From positions 1 to 25,358 of the IMG/VR virus record IMGVR_UViG_3300020196_000218: a DNA stretch of 25,358 bases, one strand, 5' to 3'. The DNA comes from a virus. Both the position numbers and the translations under genes were made by a program. Below the pieces are notes generated by a model. It had not been told where the DNA came from. It saw only the letters and a list, made by a program, of their open reading frames with translations, and did no database searches. Of the stretch, positions 1 through 6,773 are shown piece by piece (within the stretch, counting starts at the first letter, position 1; each line of letters begins with the position of its first letter).

Positions 1-94
1 CCCCGCGTTGAGAAAATCCTTTCGGATTTGAGCAATCAATACTCTTTTTATATTTATTAGACCAATCTTCTTGGAATTGTTTAAATGTTTTCAT
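1..94 (-). CDS. N-terminal fragment of a small protein with a CSNPKGFSQR motif (runs off the window)
   Basis: A new ATG at 94 opens 14 bases inside the end of gene 16 and stays open for 31 codons to the window edge. The product starts MKTFKQFQEDW and later reads IDCSNPKGFSQRG. From memory, a motif of the type DCxNPKGFSQ-(K/R)-AHC followed by basic residues recurs in small uncharacterised proteins of marine T4-like phages, often behind a short KTFKQF-like leader. That match is recall, not a search. It is not the start of a gp17 large terminase as I know that family, so it probably sits between 16 and 17. No Shine-Dalgarno is visible; translation would be coupled to gene 16. Function unknown; a short basic or metal-binding peptide is possible, but the C-terminal part is not in view. 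Confidence 0.6.
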   Translation of the reverse strand, partial: MKTFKQFQEDWSNKYKKSIDCSNPKGFSQRG

Positions 95-518
95 CTGATG
101 TTTGCTGTTTTAATAATTTAGCTAATTCTGCGGTTGAACCCACAAAAAGAGCATTATTAACTGTTGTTGGTCCTTTAGTTTTTTCTTCTTCAACGTCTTT
201 TAACGTTTTCTGTAGAGATAATAGTTTTTCTGCAATTTCTCCAGTATTTTTAATAAGTTGTCCCGCAACCTCATATGCTCTAGGCATTTCACTTTCTTGA
301 GCCAATTCAAGAATTCCATTAATTGCTTCTTGACCTTTTTCTATGAGGGAGTATAAATTACCTCTAGCATATTCATAATCTTTTTGAACATCTGTTGATA
401 CTGATTCAACTTTTAGAGTATCTAATGCTTCTTTTGTCTTATCTATTTCTGTAGAAACGATTTCTCCAGAAACATTGAATGCATCGTTTAAATCGTCAAA
501 CTTTTTTGTCATTTTCAT
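81..518 (-). CDS. gp16: gp16, terminase small subunit
   Basis: A 145-residue, highly charged, helix-rich protein. In T4-like phages gp16 recognises the genome and stimulates the gp17 packaging motor at the portal. The N-terminal KKFDDLNDAFNV, the central EMPRAYEVAGQLIKNTGEIA and the C-terminal NNALFVGSTAELAKLLK are the pattern I recognise from marine T4-like small terminases. The family is usually about 140-165 residues (T4: 164), so this looks complete. Residues 35-110 are suited to the long antiparallel helical hairpin that builds the gp16 ring. There are two candidate starts, ATG at 518 and a second in-frame ATG at 512 (MTKKF); relatives tend to begin close to the second, and neither has a clear Shine-Dalgarno. 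It lies three bases after gene 15 and overlaps the next small gene by 14 bases, in the T4 order 13-14-15-16. Confidence 0.87.
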   Translation of the reverse strand: MKMTKKFDDLNDAFNVSGEIVSTEIDKTKEALDTLKVESVSTDVQKDYEYARGNLYSLIEKGQEAINGILELAQESEMPRAYEVAGQLIKNTGEIAEKLLSLQKTLKDVEEEKTKGPTTVNNALFVGSTAELAKLLKQQTSDENI

Positions 519-521
519 ATT

Positions 522-1520
522 TTAAACAGATCCACTAAATCCAAAATCATCCCCAACCTCAACTAGAGCATTATCGGAACTTGTAATAGATTTTACCGCA
601 GTTCCAGATACGTGTTCTGTCACTGGTGTATCATCAGATCCTCTTAAAACTGTTAGTTGATTGCCTGCAATTGACTTAACGTACATTTCTTCACTATCGA
701 TGACAATATAAGTTTCTGCCGTAATTTGAGATGCATCAACAACTGAAAATACATACTTGGTAAGATTTAAATCCTCTGATAAAGTTGCTATTGTTTGTCC
801 AGTATAATTTTTTATAGCTCTAAGTTCTGCGGTGTAAATAACTTCTCTCTTTGGCGTTGGTGTTGAGTCTCCAGATACAAGTCCAATAGAAACTTTTTTG
901 ATCGCATCTTTTGCACCAGAACTAACAGGACCAAACAAATAAGTTTTAGCAGTAAATCTTAAAGTATAAATTAACGCTCTTCTTTGATCGAAATTTCCCT
1001 CATAATCATCACTCATTGTAATATTTTCCAATACTACGGGAATGTCTCTTTTTTCATTAATCGAATCAATTAAGTCAACAGTCATTGAATATGAAGGTTG
1101 AAAATATGGAAGAATTTGTTCGATAATTTGAAGCATATCTTCATTCAATTTTGTATAGATATTCAACTCAAATTGCATATTATATGGCACGGGCATATAA
1201 ACTTTTTTAACTTCTGTTTTATTTGAACTTTCCCTAGTCAAAAAAGTTTGTGTAGTCGTTACTTTTCTTGTAGGATCATAAGTTAAAGAAACAAACTCAA
1301 AAGACATTCTTGGTAAACTAATTTGAGTTTTTTTGCTTAAATCTGGAGATTGTTCTAATCTAGCTAAAAACTTTTGTGTTGGACCATATGCTAAAGGAAC
1401 TTTCAAAACACTTTCAACATTACCAGAACTATCAGTATGCTTGATAGTTATGTTGTTGAATAGAGTTCCAAAAGAAACAACAGTTTTTCTTAGTATTTCG
1501 TGATAAAAATATTCAAACAT
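522..1520 (-). CDS. gp15: gp15, tail sheath stabiliser / tail completion protein
   Basis: A 332-residue homologue of T4 gp15, which forms the hexameric cap on the finished tail tube and sheath and joins it to the neck (gp13/gp14). The N-terminus MFEYFYHEILRKTVVSFGTL, followed by VPLAYGPTQKFLARL (about residues 41-55) and LPRMSFEFVSLTYD, is the conserved gp15 core. A second conserved region (about 120-205) reads YKMP-like to TLRFTAKTYLFGP. T4 gp15 is 272 residues; the surplus is near the C-terminus, where about residues 250-312 form an extra beta-type module (IVIDSEEMYV, LTVLRGSDDTP, HVSGTAV). A module of this shape also occurs in two other proteins of this window. The family-like end DDFGFSGS follows it. 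The gene lies 32 bases after gene 14, the gap holding a possible late promoter, and ends three bases before gene 16. Confidence 0.9.
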   Translation of the reverse strand: MFEYFYHEILRKTVVSFGTLFNNITIKHTDSSGNVESVLKVPLAYGPTQKFLARLEQSPDLSKKTQISLPRMSFEFVSLTYDPTRKVTTTQTFLTRESSNKTEVKKVYMPVPYNMQFELNIYTKLNEDMLQIIEQILPYFQPSYSMTVDLIDSINEKRDIPVVLENITMSDDYEGNFDQRRALIYTLRFTAKTYLFGPVSSGAKDAIKKVSIGLVSGDSTPTPKREVIYTAELRAIKNYTGQTIATLSEDLNLTKYVFSVVDASQITAETYIVIDSEEMYVKSIAGNQLTVLRGSDDTPVTEHVSGTAVKSITSSDNALVEVGDDFGFSGSV

Positions 1521-1539
1521 ATTTAAAACGCTTGTTTAC

Positions 1540-1546
1540 TATTTAA
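1540..1546 (-). promoter_or_regulatory. possible late-promoter core TTAAATA before gene 15
   Basis: On the minus strand the 32-base gap between genes 14 and 15 contains TTAAATA, with about 19 bases between its end and the gene 15 ATG. T4 late promoters are little more than TATAAATA, and marine T4-like phages use close variants. The placement is good, but in DNA this AT-rich a seven-base match is weak evidence. Confidence 0.25.
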
Positions 1547-1552
1547 CAATGT

Positions 1553-2965
1553 TTATACAGTTCCAAAAGGATTTACTTCAGAAAAATCTATTATTTGATC
1601 TGCTTCACTCTCAATTTGTTGATTCTGTGCATATTCATCATTTGGATTGTCAGTGTTTACTGTTCTTAGTTTATAAGAAGCTCCACTTGTAGCACCAGTA
1701 ATAGTTTCTCCTTTTGCAAAAGTTCCATCAATATTAGATACTTCTAGAAGATTTGTTGTAGAGTTCCAAGATTTAACTCTTGCAGTTGTCCCACTGGATG
1801 ATCCAGTTATTAACTCATTGAAGGAATAAGTTCCTATTCCAGTGGATCCAGACCCAGATATTGTAATCACTGGGGGTTGAGTATAACCAAGTCCTCCATT
1901 AGTCATTCTTATTGATGTTACGACTCCGGCATTATTGATGAATGCGACAGCAGACGCATTAATTCCACCTGCAGGCGCTGTGCTTATTGAGACTGTAGGT
2001 GCCGCGGCATATCCAGATCCACCAGAAGTTATTGTTACTAATCCAACAACACCATTACCAATCGTAGAGGTAGCTGCAACTCCAGATCCACCTCCACCAA
2101 TAAACACAACTTTTGGTGCTACTGTATATCCATATCCCGGATTTGTAATTTGAATATCTTGAACTTTGGATAAAGATTTATCAACCTGGCACAAATCTGA
2201 AAGTCCAGACAACATAGAAGCAATACCGACCGCAGTCATACCACCCGATGGCGCTGATGAAAATGCTACTGTTATACTTGATGTGTAATTTTTTCCTCTG
2301 TTTGACATGGTAACAATTCTCACTGAACCATTGAAAACACTTGCAATTGCTGTGGCAGTAGATGGTGCTCCAACTAAAGTAAGTGTTTGTGTATATCCTC
2401 CATATGTTGCAACAGTTCCGTCGTCTGCAACTTCTGAAAGATTGTCAATTTCTTCAATACTTGTATTAATAAGTTCGTCTTCGTATCTAAAGAGTTCGCA
2501 TTTTAATTGATATGTATATAATCCTTGTAATTGATAAAATGGTTTTTCGTGTTCTACATATTTGATTTCAAATAAACGATCACCTAAAGGAAAATAAATT
2601 AAATCACCCTCTTTTGGTCTGCTGTGTAATTTTATATTTGACTGATCTTTGATTAGAGGTGATATGTAACTTTTAAATCTTTCTCTTGAAATAATTAAAG
2701 AAAGTTCATTTAATGACTGAATTCCAAATTTTGATAATATGGTTGAATTATCTCCGTATCCTTCATATGTTTCTACATATGCTTCAATTGGATATGCGTT
2801 ATCGAATTCTGATTCTATAACTTCTTTTATTATTGTTTTTTCGGTTATATATTTTCTTGGCAAATAATATACCTCAACACCATACATTCTCAACTGCTCG
2901 TTGATTAGATCTCGAATAAGTCCTTGCTCGGTTGCAGATCCTTGAAGAAAAAATGGATTGAGCAT
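1553..2965 (-). CDS. gp14: gp14, neck protein, with a large repeat insertion
   Basis: A 470-residue homologue of T4 gp14, which with gp13 forms the head-completion neck to which the tail attaches. The N-terminal 175 residues are classic: MLNPFFLQGSATEQGLIRDL, YGVEVYYLPR, EAYVETYEGYGDN, and GDLIYFPLGDRLFEIKYVEH. The C-terminal end (YAQNQQIESEADQIIDFSEV, NPFG) is also family-like. T4 gp14 is 256 residues; most of the surplus is an insertion at about residues 200-432. It contains four degenerate Gly-Tyr modules (GKNYTSS, GYGYTVAP, GSGYAAAP, GLGYTQPP) and then a GETITGATSG-type module. The ATG is supported by an AGGA nine bases upstream, inside the end of gene 13; the spacing to gene 13 is six bases. 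The Gly-rich DNA here is noticeably less AT-rich than its surroundings, as its amino-acid content requires. Confidence 0.9.
   Translation of the reverse strand: MLNPFFLQGSATEQGLIRDLINEQLRMYGVEVYYLPRKYITEKTIIKEVIESEFDNAYPIEAYVETYEGYGDNSTILSKFGIQSLNELSLIISRERFKSYISPLIKDQSNIKLHSRPKEGDLIYFPLGDRLFEIKYVEHEKPFYQLQGLYTYQLKCELFRYEDELINTSIEEIDNLSEVADDGTVATYGGYTQTLTLVGAPSTATAIASVFNGSVRIVTMSNRGKNYTSSITVAFSSAPSGGMTAVGIASMLSGLSDLCQVDKSLSKVQDIQITNPGYGYTVAPKVVFIGGGGSGVAATSTIGNGVVGLVTITSGGSGYAAAPTVSISTAPAGGINASAVAFINNAGVVTSIRMTNGGLGYTQPPVITISGSGSTGIGTYSFNELITGSSSGTTARVKSWNSTTNLLEVSNIDGTFAKGETITGATSGASYKLRTVNTDNPNDEYAQNQQIESEADQIIDFSEVNPFGTV
1680..2335 (-). repeat. Gly-Tyr module array inside gp14
   Basis: This stretch encodes four copies of a roughly 35-60 residue pattern: an I-x-I/V-x-N/S-G-G-x-G-Y-T turn, then a P-x-V-x-I strand, then a Gly/Ala-rich strand. 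A two-part module with repeated G(E)xITGxxSG signatures follows at 1680-1830. The copies are similar as protein but diverged as DNA, so this is a family of protein modules and not a recent tandem duplication. A beta-helix or Ig-like decoration is plausible; no structure can be proven from sequence alone. Confidence 0.75.
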
Positions 2966-2971
2966 TTTAAA

Positions 2972-3826
2972 TTATCCTATCATATCCAGAGGAGGAAGTT
3001 CGTAAGTGCTTGACATTTTTTCCATTAAAATATCTATTTCTCTTTGCGCGTCATCAAACATTTGTCTTCCATTCAATTCAACGCCACCTGGCAATTTAAC
3101 CCCAGTAAATTTCATCATATTTTGACCCCATTGCCTCTTTACAAGAGAGGTCAAATAAGGTTTTAGAAAAGAATCATTCCATACTCTTGAATAATCATTA
3201 GGATCGAGAGTTGAATAACAATCAATTACAAAATACTGATCTTTTTTTACAGAAGACCAGTCAATATCCAAATATAACCTATCTTGTCTTTTGTTAAAAC
3301 GAATTTGTTTGTGGGTATTTAATAGAAAATCTAAATCTTCCAAATATGTTTTAACCATCGCATAACTTAACAGTTCTGTGGTTCCCCAATAGTAAATATC
3401 ATTTAAAAATAATTGATACTTTACGCTAAACATATTATGAGTTATAGTGTTTGAACCATCAAAAGTAAAAATTTTATTTACTCCAATAATATTAGGAGGA
3501 ACTTGTAAATAATTACTGTTCTCATAATAGGTAAATGTTGTCGCTGTACCAACTATATTTGAAGTAGCTGATGTACTAGCAATACCAACAGTGCTAATAG
3601 CGTTACCTCCATAACCAGCTCTTCCCCGATTGATATCATTCTCGGTTACTTGATACTTATAAAAAGTTGGATATACCCCATCAAAATGTCTTTCTTGAAA
3701 AAATTGAATGGCATCATCCACTAAGTCTTCAATTTGTTCGTCAGCAACATTTATTTCTAAAACTGGAGCTCCTAGTTTTCTTTTACAATAATCAATTAAT
3801 TCTTGTCTAGTGGATGGTTGTGCCAT
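2972..3826 (-). CDS. gp13: gp13, neck protein
   Basis: A 284-residue homologue of T4 gp13 (309 residues), which caps the DNA-filled head at the portal and provides the site for gp14 and the tail. The N-terminal half is characteristic: STRQELIDYCKRKLGAPVLE, then VADEQIEDLVDDAIQFFQER, then HFDGVYPTFYKYQVT. The second half has the usual YWGTTELLSYAMVKTYLEDL, LYLDIDWS and a C-terminal region with MKFTGVKLPGGVELNGRQMF. A short Ser/Thr/Gly-rich segment (about residues 70-100) replaces a loop. The start is well fixed: its ATG shares a base with the stop of the preceding 56-residue gene (TAATG), which implies translational coupling. No separate ribosome site is visible. Confidence 0.92.
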   Translation of the reverse strand: MAQPSTRQELIDYCKRKLGAPVLEINVADEQIEDLVDDAIQFFQERHFDGVYPTFYKYQVTENDINRGRAGYGGNAISTVGIASTSATSNIVGTATTFTYYENSNYLQVPPNIIGVNKIFTFDGSNTITHNMFSVKYQLFLNDIYYWGTTELLSYAMVKTYLEDLDFLLNTHKQIRFNKRQDRLYLDIDWSSVKKDQYFVIDCYSTLDPNDYSRVWNDSFLKPYLTSLVKRQWGQNMMKFTGVKLPGGVELNGRQMFDDAQREIDILMEKMSSTYELPPLDMIG

Positions 3827-3996
3827 TAGATTTTAAAACTTGCAACTACTTCTTGTTGTTTAAAATATAATTTAACATAAGATTTTGTTAAATTTTTTAA
3901 AACTTCAATATCATCTATACTATCTATATCTCTAGAAAGTTTTTCATATTCAAACATTTTATTGATAGTTTCTAATGAAATTTTATCGTGGTTCAT
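3826..3996 (-). CDS. small conserved-type protein, 56 residues, upstream of gene 13
   Basis: An ORF from ATG at 3996 to TAA at 3828-3826. The product begins MNHDKISLETINKMFEYEKL and ends QQEVVASFKI. It is a soluble, helix-rich, mixed-charge protein with no signal peptide, membrane segment or cysteine. Support for it being real: it starts with a good GAGGA eight bases upstream, overlaps the end of the 75-residue gene by 14 bases, and its stop shares one base with the gene 13 start. Without it there would be a roughly 155-base hole in an otherwise gap-free operon. I recall similar small proteins (KISLE..NK.FE.EKL) next to gene 13 in marine T4-like phages, but have not searched. Function unknown; its place suggests a role in, or expression with, neck or baseplate assembly. 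Confidence 0.75.
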   Translation of the reverse strand: MNHDKISLETINKMFEYEKLSRDIDSIDDIEVLKNLTKSYVKLYFKQQEVVASFKI

Positions 3997-4210
3997 CTGA
4001 CAATCCTCGTAATAAATTTTTTATTTCGGATAAATCATCCTTAATGTTGTTGAGATCATTTTCTATATTTTTTATTCTCTCAGACTCTTGCTGCTTTAAC
4101 TTTTTTTGTTGAATGTAATTGTTATATTCATTCATATTCGTATTGATAATTGCTCCACTAAAACTGTCTCTACATAAATTTGTATTATCAGATATTTTTA
4201 CGTATTTCAT
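3983..4210 (-). CDS. small coiled-coil protein, 75 residues
   Basis: Begins MKYVKISDNTNLCRDSFSGA, followed by IINTNMNEYNNYIQQKK and a C-terminal heptad-like coiled coil (about residues 33-70, with regularly spaced Ile/Leu among Lys/Glu/Asp/Asn). The N-terminal pattern (Y-x-K-[VI]-S-D-N-T-N-L-x-R-D, then S-G-A-I-x-N-T) recalls small hypothetical proteins next to baseplate genes in marine T4-like phages, with a loop followed by an oligomerising helix. It follows the 832-residue gene with one base between stop and start, and overlaps the next gene by 14 bases. Function is unknown; a small virion or assembly factor that trimerises is a guess from the coiled coil and context. Confidence 0.8.
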   Translation of the reverse strand: MKYVKISDNTNLCRDSFSGAIINTNMNEYNNYIQQKKLKQQESERIKNIENDLNNIKDDLSEIKNLLRGLSDEPR

Positions 4211-4211
4211 A

Positions 4212-6710
4212 TTATGCTAATGCGATGACTCTCAGATCTTTAAGTCTTGGCGGATAAGTTTGGTTTGTTGAGGTTGCTATAATTTTGATGCTAAAATATC
4301 TAAATGAGGGTAATCCATTGATAGTAAATTCAACATCTTTGTATGGGAGAATATTCGAATCAAATCCAATGACATCTGTTTTAGACAAAAAACTGTCAGG
4401 TAAACCATTACTATTGGAAATATTAATAATTTTTTTGTTAGCATCTAAGTTTGAATATCCTGGGAATGGATAATAAATTAATTCTTCTTGTGGATTGTTT
4501 GTTATTGCATAAAATACTCTTATATCATTATAAATGTTAACATAACAAGTTAAAAATGCCTTTATTGAACTTGCAGGATTTTCCAAAGATATTGGATTCG
4601 TCGCATAAACAAACGCTGACGGATCATCAATTAAAGTAGAAACACGATCATCAGTCACATAGTCTTCGACCGGTTTGTTTACTCGGTTTGAAGTTAAAAC
4701 TAAACCTAATCTATCAAGATCGACTACTGGAGAAATGTATGTATTTGTTGTAGAAAGATTTAAATTTAAAGTAAATGATTTATTTGAAGGTAAGGTTGTA
4801 AGTTTACTAGATTCATTAACTTTAGATGAAATGACTCTTGGTGAAGTTAAATAATTTGAAGAGTTTAAATCAATATCTTCAAATCCCTGGTTTACAAATG
4901 AAGCCTCTGATCCAGAAGCACTAGTTCCACTAACAGTTCTAATTGATGATTTGATATTAGTTCCGTTTAAGTTCATAGTTTGAACTATTGGACTTATGAT
5001 ATCATATTGAATATTTTGAGTTGCTTTTACTTGAATCCCACCGGTTGATTTTGATTGATTTGCAAATAATTTTGGATAATTTGATCCTAAAGTTCTATCT
5101 ACTTGTCCCTGGGGTAATGCACTAATTTTTCCATCCGATGAAGTATCTATTTTGATGTAATAGTAGTCTAAATCTATTGGATTTGAAATTGTGACATCTG
5201 CAAAATCGTGAGTTTTATTAATTCTTCGAAGAGAAACACCACCTAATTCATATTTGTAGACAGGAGTTCCTGACACATAAGAAAATTGCGGTGTTTGGTC
5301 TATTGATCTTGTAATACTAGTTAGAGTATTTCCTGATACTCCTTCATATGCAATTATTTCGTTTCCTATTGCAATATATCCTGGATTTGTTGAACCGACA
5401 CCTACATTTTCAAATGTAGAAAAATTAGTCGCGTCTTGTAAAGAAATATTTGAAGTAGATCCCTTATCGATTGCTGATGCTAATGTGGTTGGTCTTAAAT
5501 CAGATAAAACATTTGAAATTGTAACTTGATTGGAAATAGAGTGCATTCCGTGATTTTTATGATTGACTTTTACGTGCAATCCATCACTAATAACTTCGGG
5601 AGAAGTTAATATTAATACATCTGCCCCCGTTCCGTTTAAATCTGTTCTAACTCCAGAATTGTTGATATACTGAACGGTTTTTCCAACTCCTGTTTGAAAT
5701 TCACCTTGAACTTGATCTATAATTAATTCATTTACTCCGGAAATATTTCCTACAGATAAACGAAGATTTCTTCCCAAAGAAGTTGATCCTAATTGAGTTG
5801 CAGTCAAAACATCTCCAATTTGATATCCAGTTCCTCCCGATGTTATTGATGAACCTATAGAAACACCATTTTGAATGGTTATATTTGCAGTAGCATTTTT
5901 ACCGTTACCCGTTACTGATTCTAATGAAACAGAAGTAAAGGTAAATATTCCCGAAGAGGGTGTATATCCAATGCCCGCATTAATTATGGATAGTGATCCA
6001 AATGCTGAACCAGCAGTCCCAACTAGATTTCCTGTGACATTTGATACCTGCTGAACTATTGTATTTCCAAACGTCGGTATTTCATCTGATGCTAAAGTTG
6101 TACCTAAACCGACTCTCACCTTTTTAGAGGATAATTCTAAAGGATTACTTACTAAGGAAGCTACTTGATTATTACCTAAACTTAAATCTGGATTATATAA
6201 ATTAAAATTTCCATTGATAGAAAAACTTGCTCTATATAAAGTAAATTTTAAATCATCATAATCACTAGATGTCCATGTTAAACCATTTTGAGATTTAAAT
6301 AAAGATCCTGACAATGGTTGTTTAGTTACAATTATTTGTCTTGATTCTGTGCTGTTTTGACTTGTAACATCTACTTCACCCAATCTAGAAAGCCATACGT
6401 TGTAGTCACTTGAATTTGAAACTAAAACTACAGCGTGAAATTCTTTTCCCTTTAAATATACTGGAGATTCAAAAGTGACTGTAGTTGAAACTGACCCATC
6501 TTCAGAAACTTTAATATTTGCAGGATTTATGACAACTTCACTAAATGGATAAACCTCATTTGAAGGAACTCCCAATTTCATAGGACGAAGTTGAACTGTT
6601 AATGGGAGTTCTGAGTCTTTACTTTGAAAATATAATTGAACTGAAGTCGCAAAAATACCAGACTCGGGTTCAACATAAAAAGATTGTGCTAAAGGATCTA
6701 TTAATTTCAT
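4212..6710 (-). CDS. large tail / baseplate-fibre protein of DPLAQSF type, 832 residues
   Basis: The N-terminus IDPLAQSFYVEPESGIFATS, followed by LPLTVQLRPMKLGVPSNEVY (about residues 35-55), SPVYLKGKEFHAVVLVSNSS and LFKSQNGLTWT, is a segment I recognise from large structural proteins of marine T4-like phages. There it normally follows a DUF4815 region in one polypeptide; here it starts a separate gene. Further along are two Gly-Tyr modules (about 240-305: GIGYTPS, GTGYQIG) and an RG-type module (about 437-492: YIAIGNEIIAYEGVSGNTL). A conserved C-terminal region carries YISPVVDLDRLGLVLTSNRV, SLENPASSIKAFL, LPSFRYFSIKIIATSTN and PPRLKDLRVIALA at the very end. No membrane segment or enzyme motif is seen. 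Lying between gp8 and gp13, where T4 has genes 9-12, it is probably a baseplate-attached fibre or adhesin component. Whether it binds receptor is inference. Confidence 0.82.
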   Translation of the reverse strand: MKLIDPLAQSFYVEPESGIFATSVQLYFQSKDSELPLTVQLRPMKLGVPSNEVYPFSEVVINPANIKVSEDGSVSTTVTFESPVYLKGKEFHAVVLVSNSSDYNVWLSRLGEVDVTSQNSTESRQIIVTKQPLSGSLFKSQNGLTWTSSDYDDLKFTLYRASFSINGNFNLYNPDLSLGNNQVASLVSNPLELSSKKVRVGLGTTLASDEIPTFGNTIVQQVSNVTGNLVGTAGSAFGSLSIINAGIGYTPSSGIFTFTSVSLESVTGNGKNATANITIQNGVSIGSSITSGGTGYQIGDVLTATQLGSTSLGRNLRLSVGNISGVNELIIDQVQGEFQTGVGKTVQYINNSGVRTDLNGTGADVLILTSPEVISDGLHVKVNHKNHGMHSISNQVTISNVLSDLRPTTLASAIDKGSTSNISLQDATNFSTFENVGVGSTNPGYIAIGNEIIAYEGVSGNTLTSITRSIDQTPQFSYVSGTPVYKYELGGVSLRRINKTHDFADVTISNPIDLDYYYIKIDTSSDGKISALPQGQVDRTLGSNYPKLFANQSKSTGGIQVKATQNIQYDIISPIVQTMNLNGTNIKSSIRTVSGTSASGSEASFVNQGFEDIDLNSSNYLTSPRVISSKVNESSKLTTLPSNKSFTLNLNLSTTNTYISPVVDLDRLGLVLTSNRVNKPVEDYVTDDRVSTLIDDPSAFVYATNPISLENPASSIKAFLTCYVNIYNDIRVFYAITNNPQEELIYYPFPGYSNLDANKKIINISNSNGLPDSFLSKTDVIGFDSNILPYKDVEFTINGLPSFRYFSIKIIATSTNQTYPPRLKDLRVIALA

Positions 6711-6712
6711 TT

Positions 6713-6754
6713 TTATCTTTTACGACTCTTGTGATTGTTGGTTATTTTGGACAT
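6713..6754 (-). other. possible 13-residue leader ORF before the 832-residue gene
   Basis: In the 63-base gap, an ATG at 6754 opens a 13-codon frame, MSKITNNHKSRKR, whose TAA ends two bases before the ATG of the 832-residue gene. The peptide is strongly basic. Chance is a good explanation in a gap this short, and no Shine-Dalgarno is seen. It is listed because stop-start coupling would be ideal and because it lies directly behind a possible promoter. Confidence 0.15.
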
Positions 6755-6761
6755 GATATCT

Positions 6762-6768
6762 TATTTAG
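6762..6768 (-). promoter_or_regulatory. possible late-promoter core CTAAATA
   Basis: The minus strand reads CTAAATA between the stop of the 1969-residue gene and the start of the 832-residue gene, with about 51 bases between its end and that ATG. This is the longest intergenic gap in the window. The sequence resembles T4-type late promoters (TATAAATA) and the CTAAATA variant I recall from marine T4-like phages. Its presence in the only sizeable gap argues for use as an internal late promoter for the 832-residue gene and the neck genes. Confidence 0.4.
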
Positions 6769-6773
6769 TTTTA

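Noticed and set aside
51-58. AATAAATA late-promoter-like word on the minus strand
   Set aside because: It lies inside the small ORF at the window edge and what follows is not visible; such words are common in AT-rich DNA.
1935-2153. Pro-rich plus-strand ORF opposite gp14
   Set aside because: Its Pro residues are the complement of Gly codons of the Gly-Tyr modules in gp14; a shadow.
6711-6773. Frameshift or sequencing error joining the 1969- and 832-residue genes
   Set aside because: The first gene ends with two stops almost in a row (TAATAA), there are 63 bases with a promoter-like core between, and the extra Pro-rich and Lys/Ala tail is long and intact. A real split fits better than an error.
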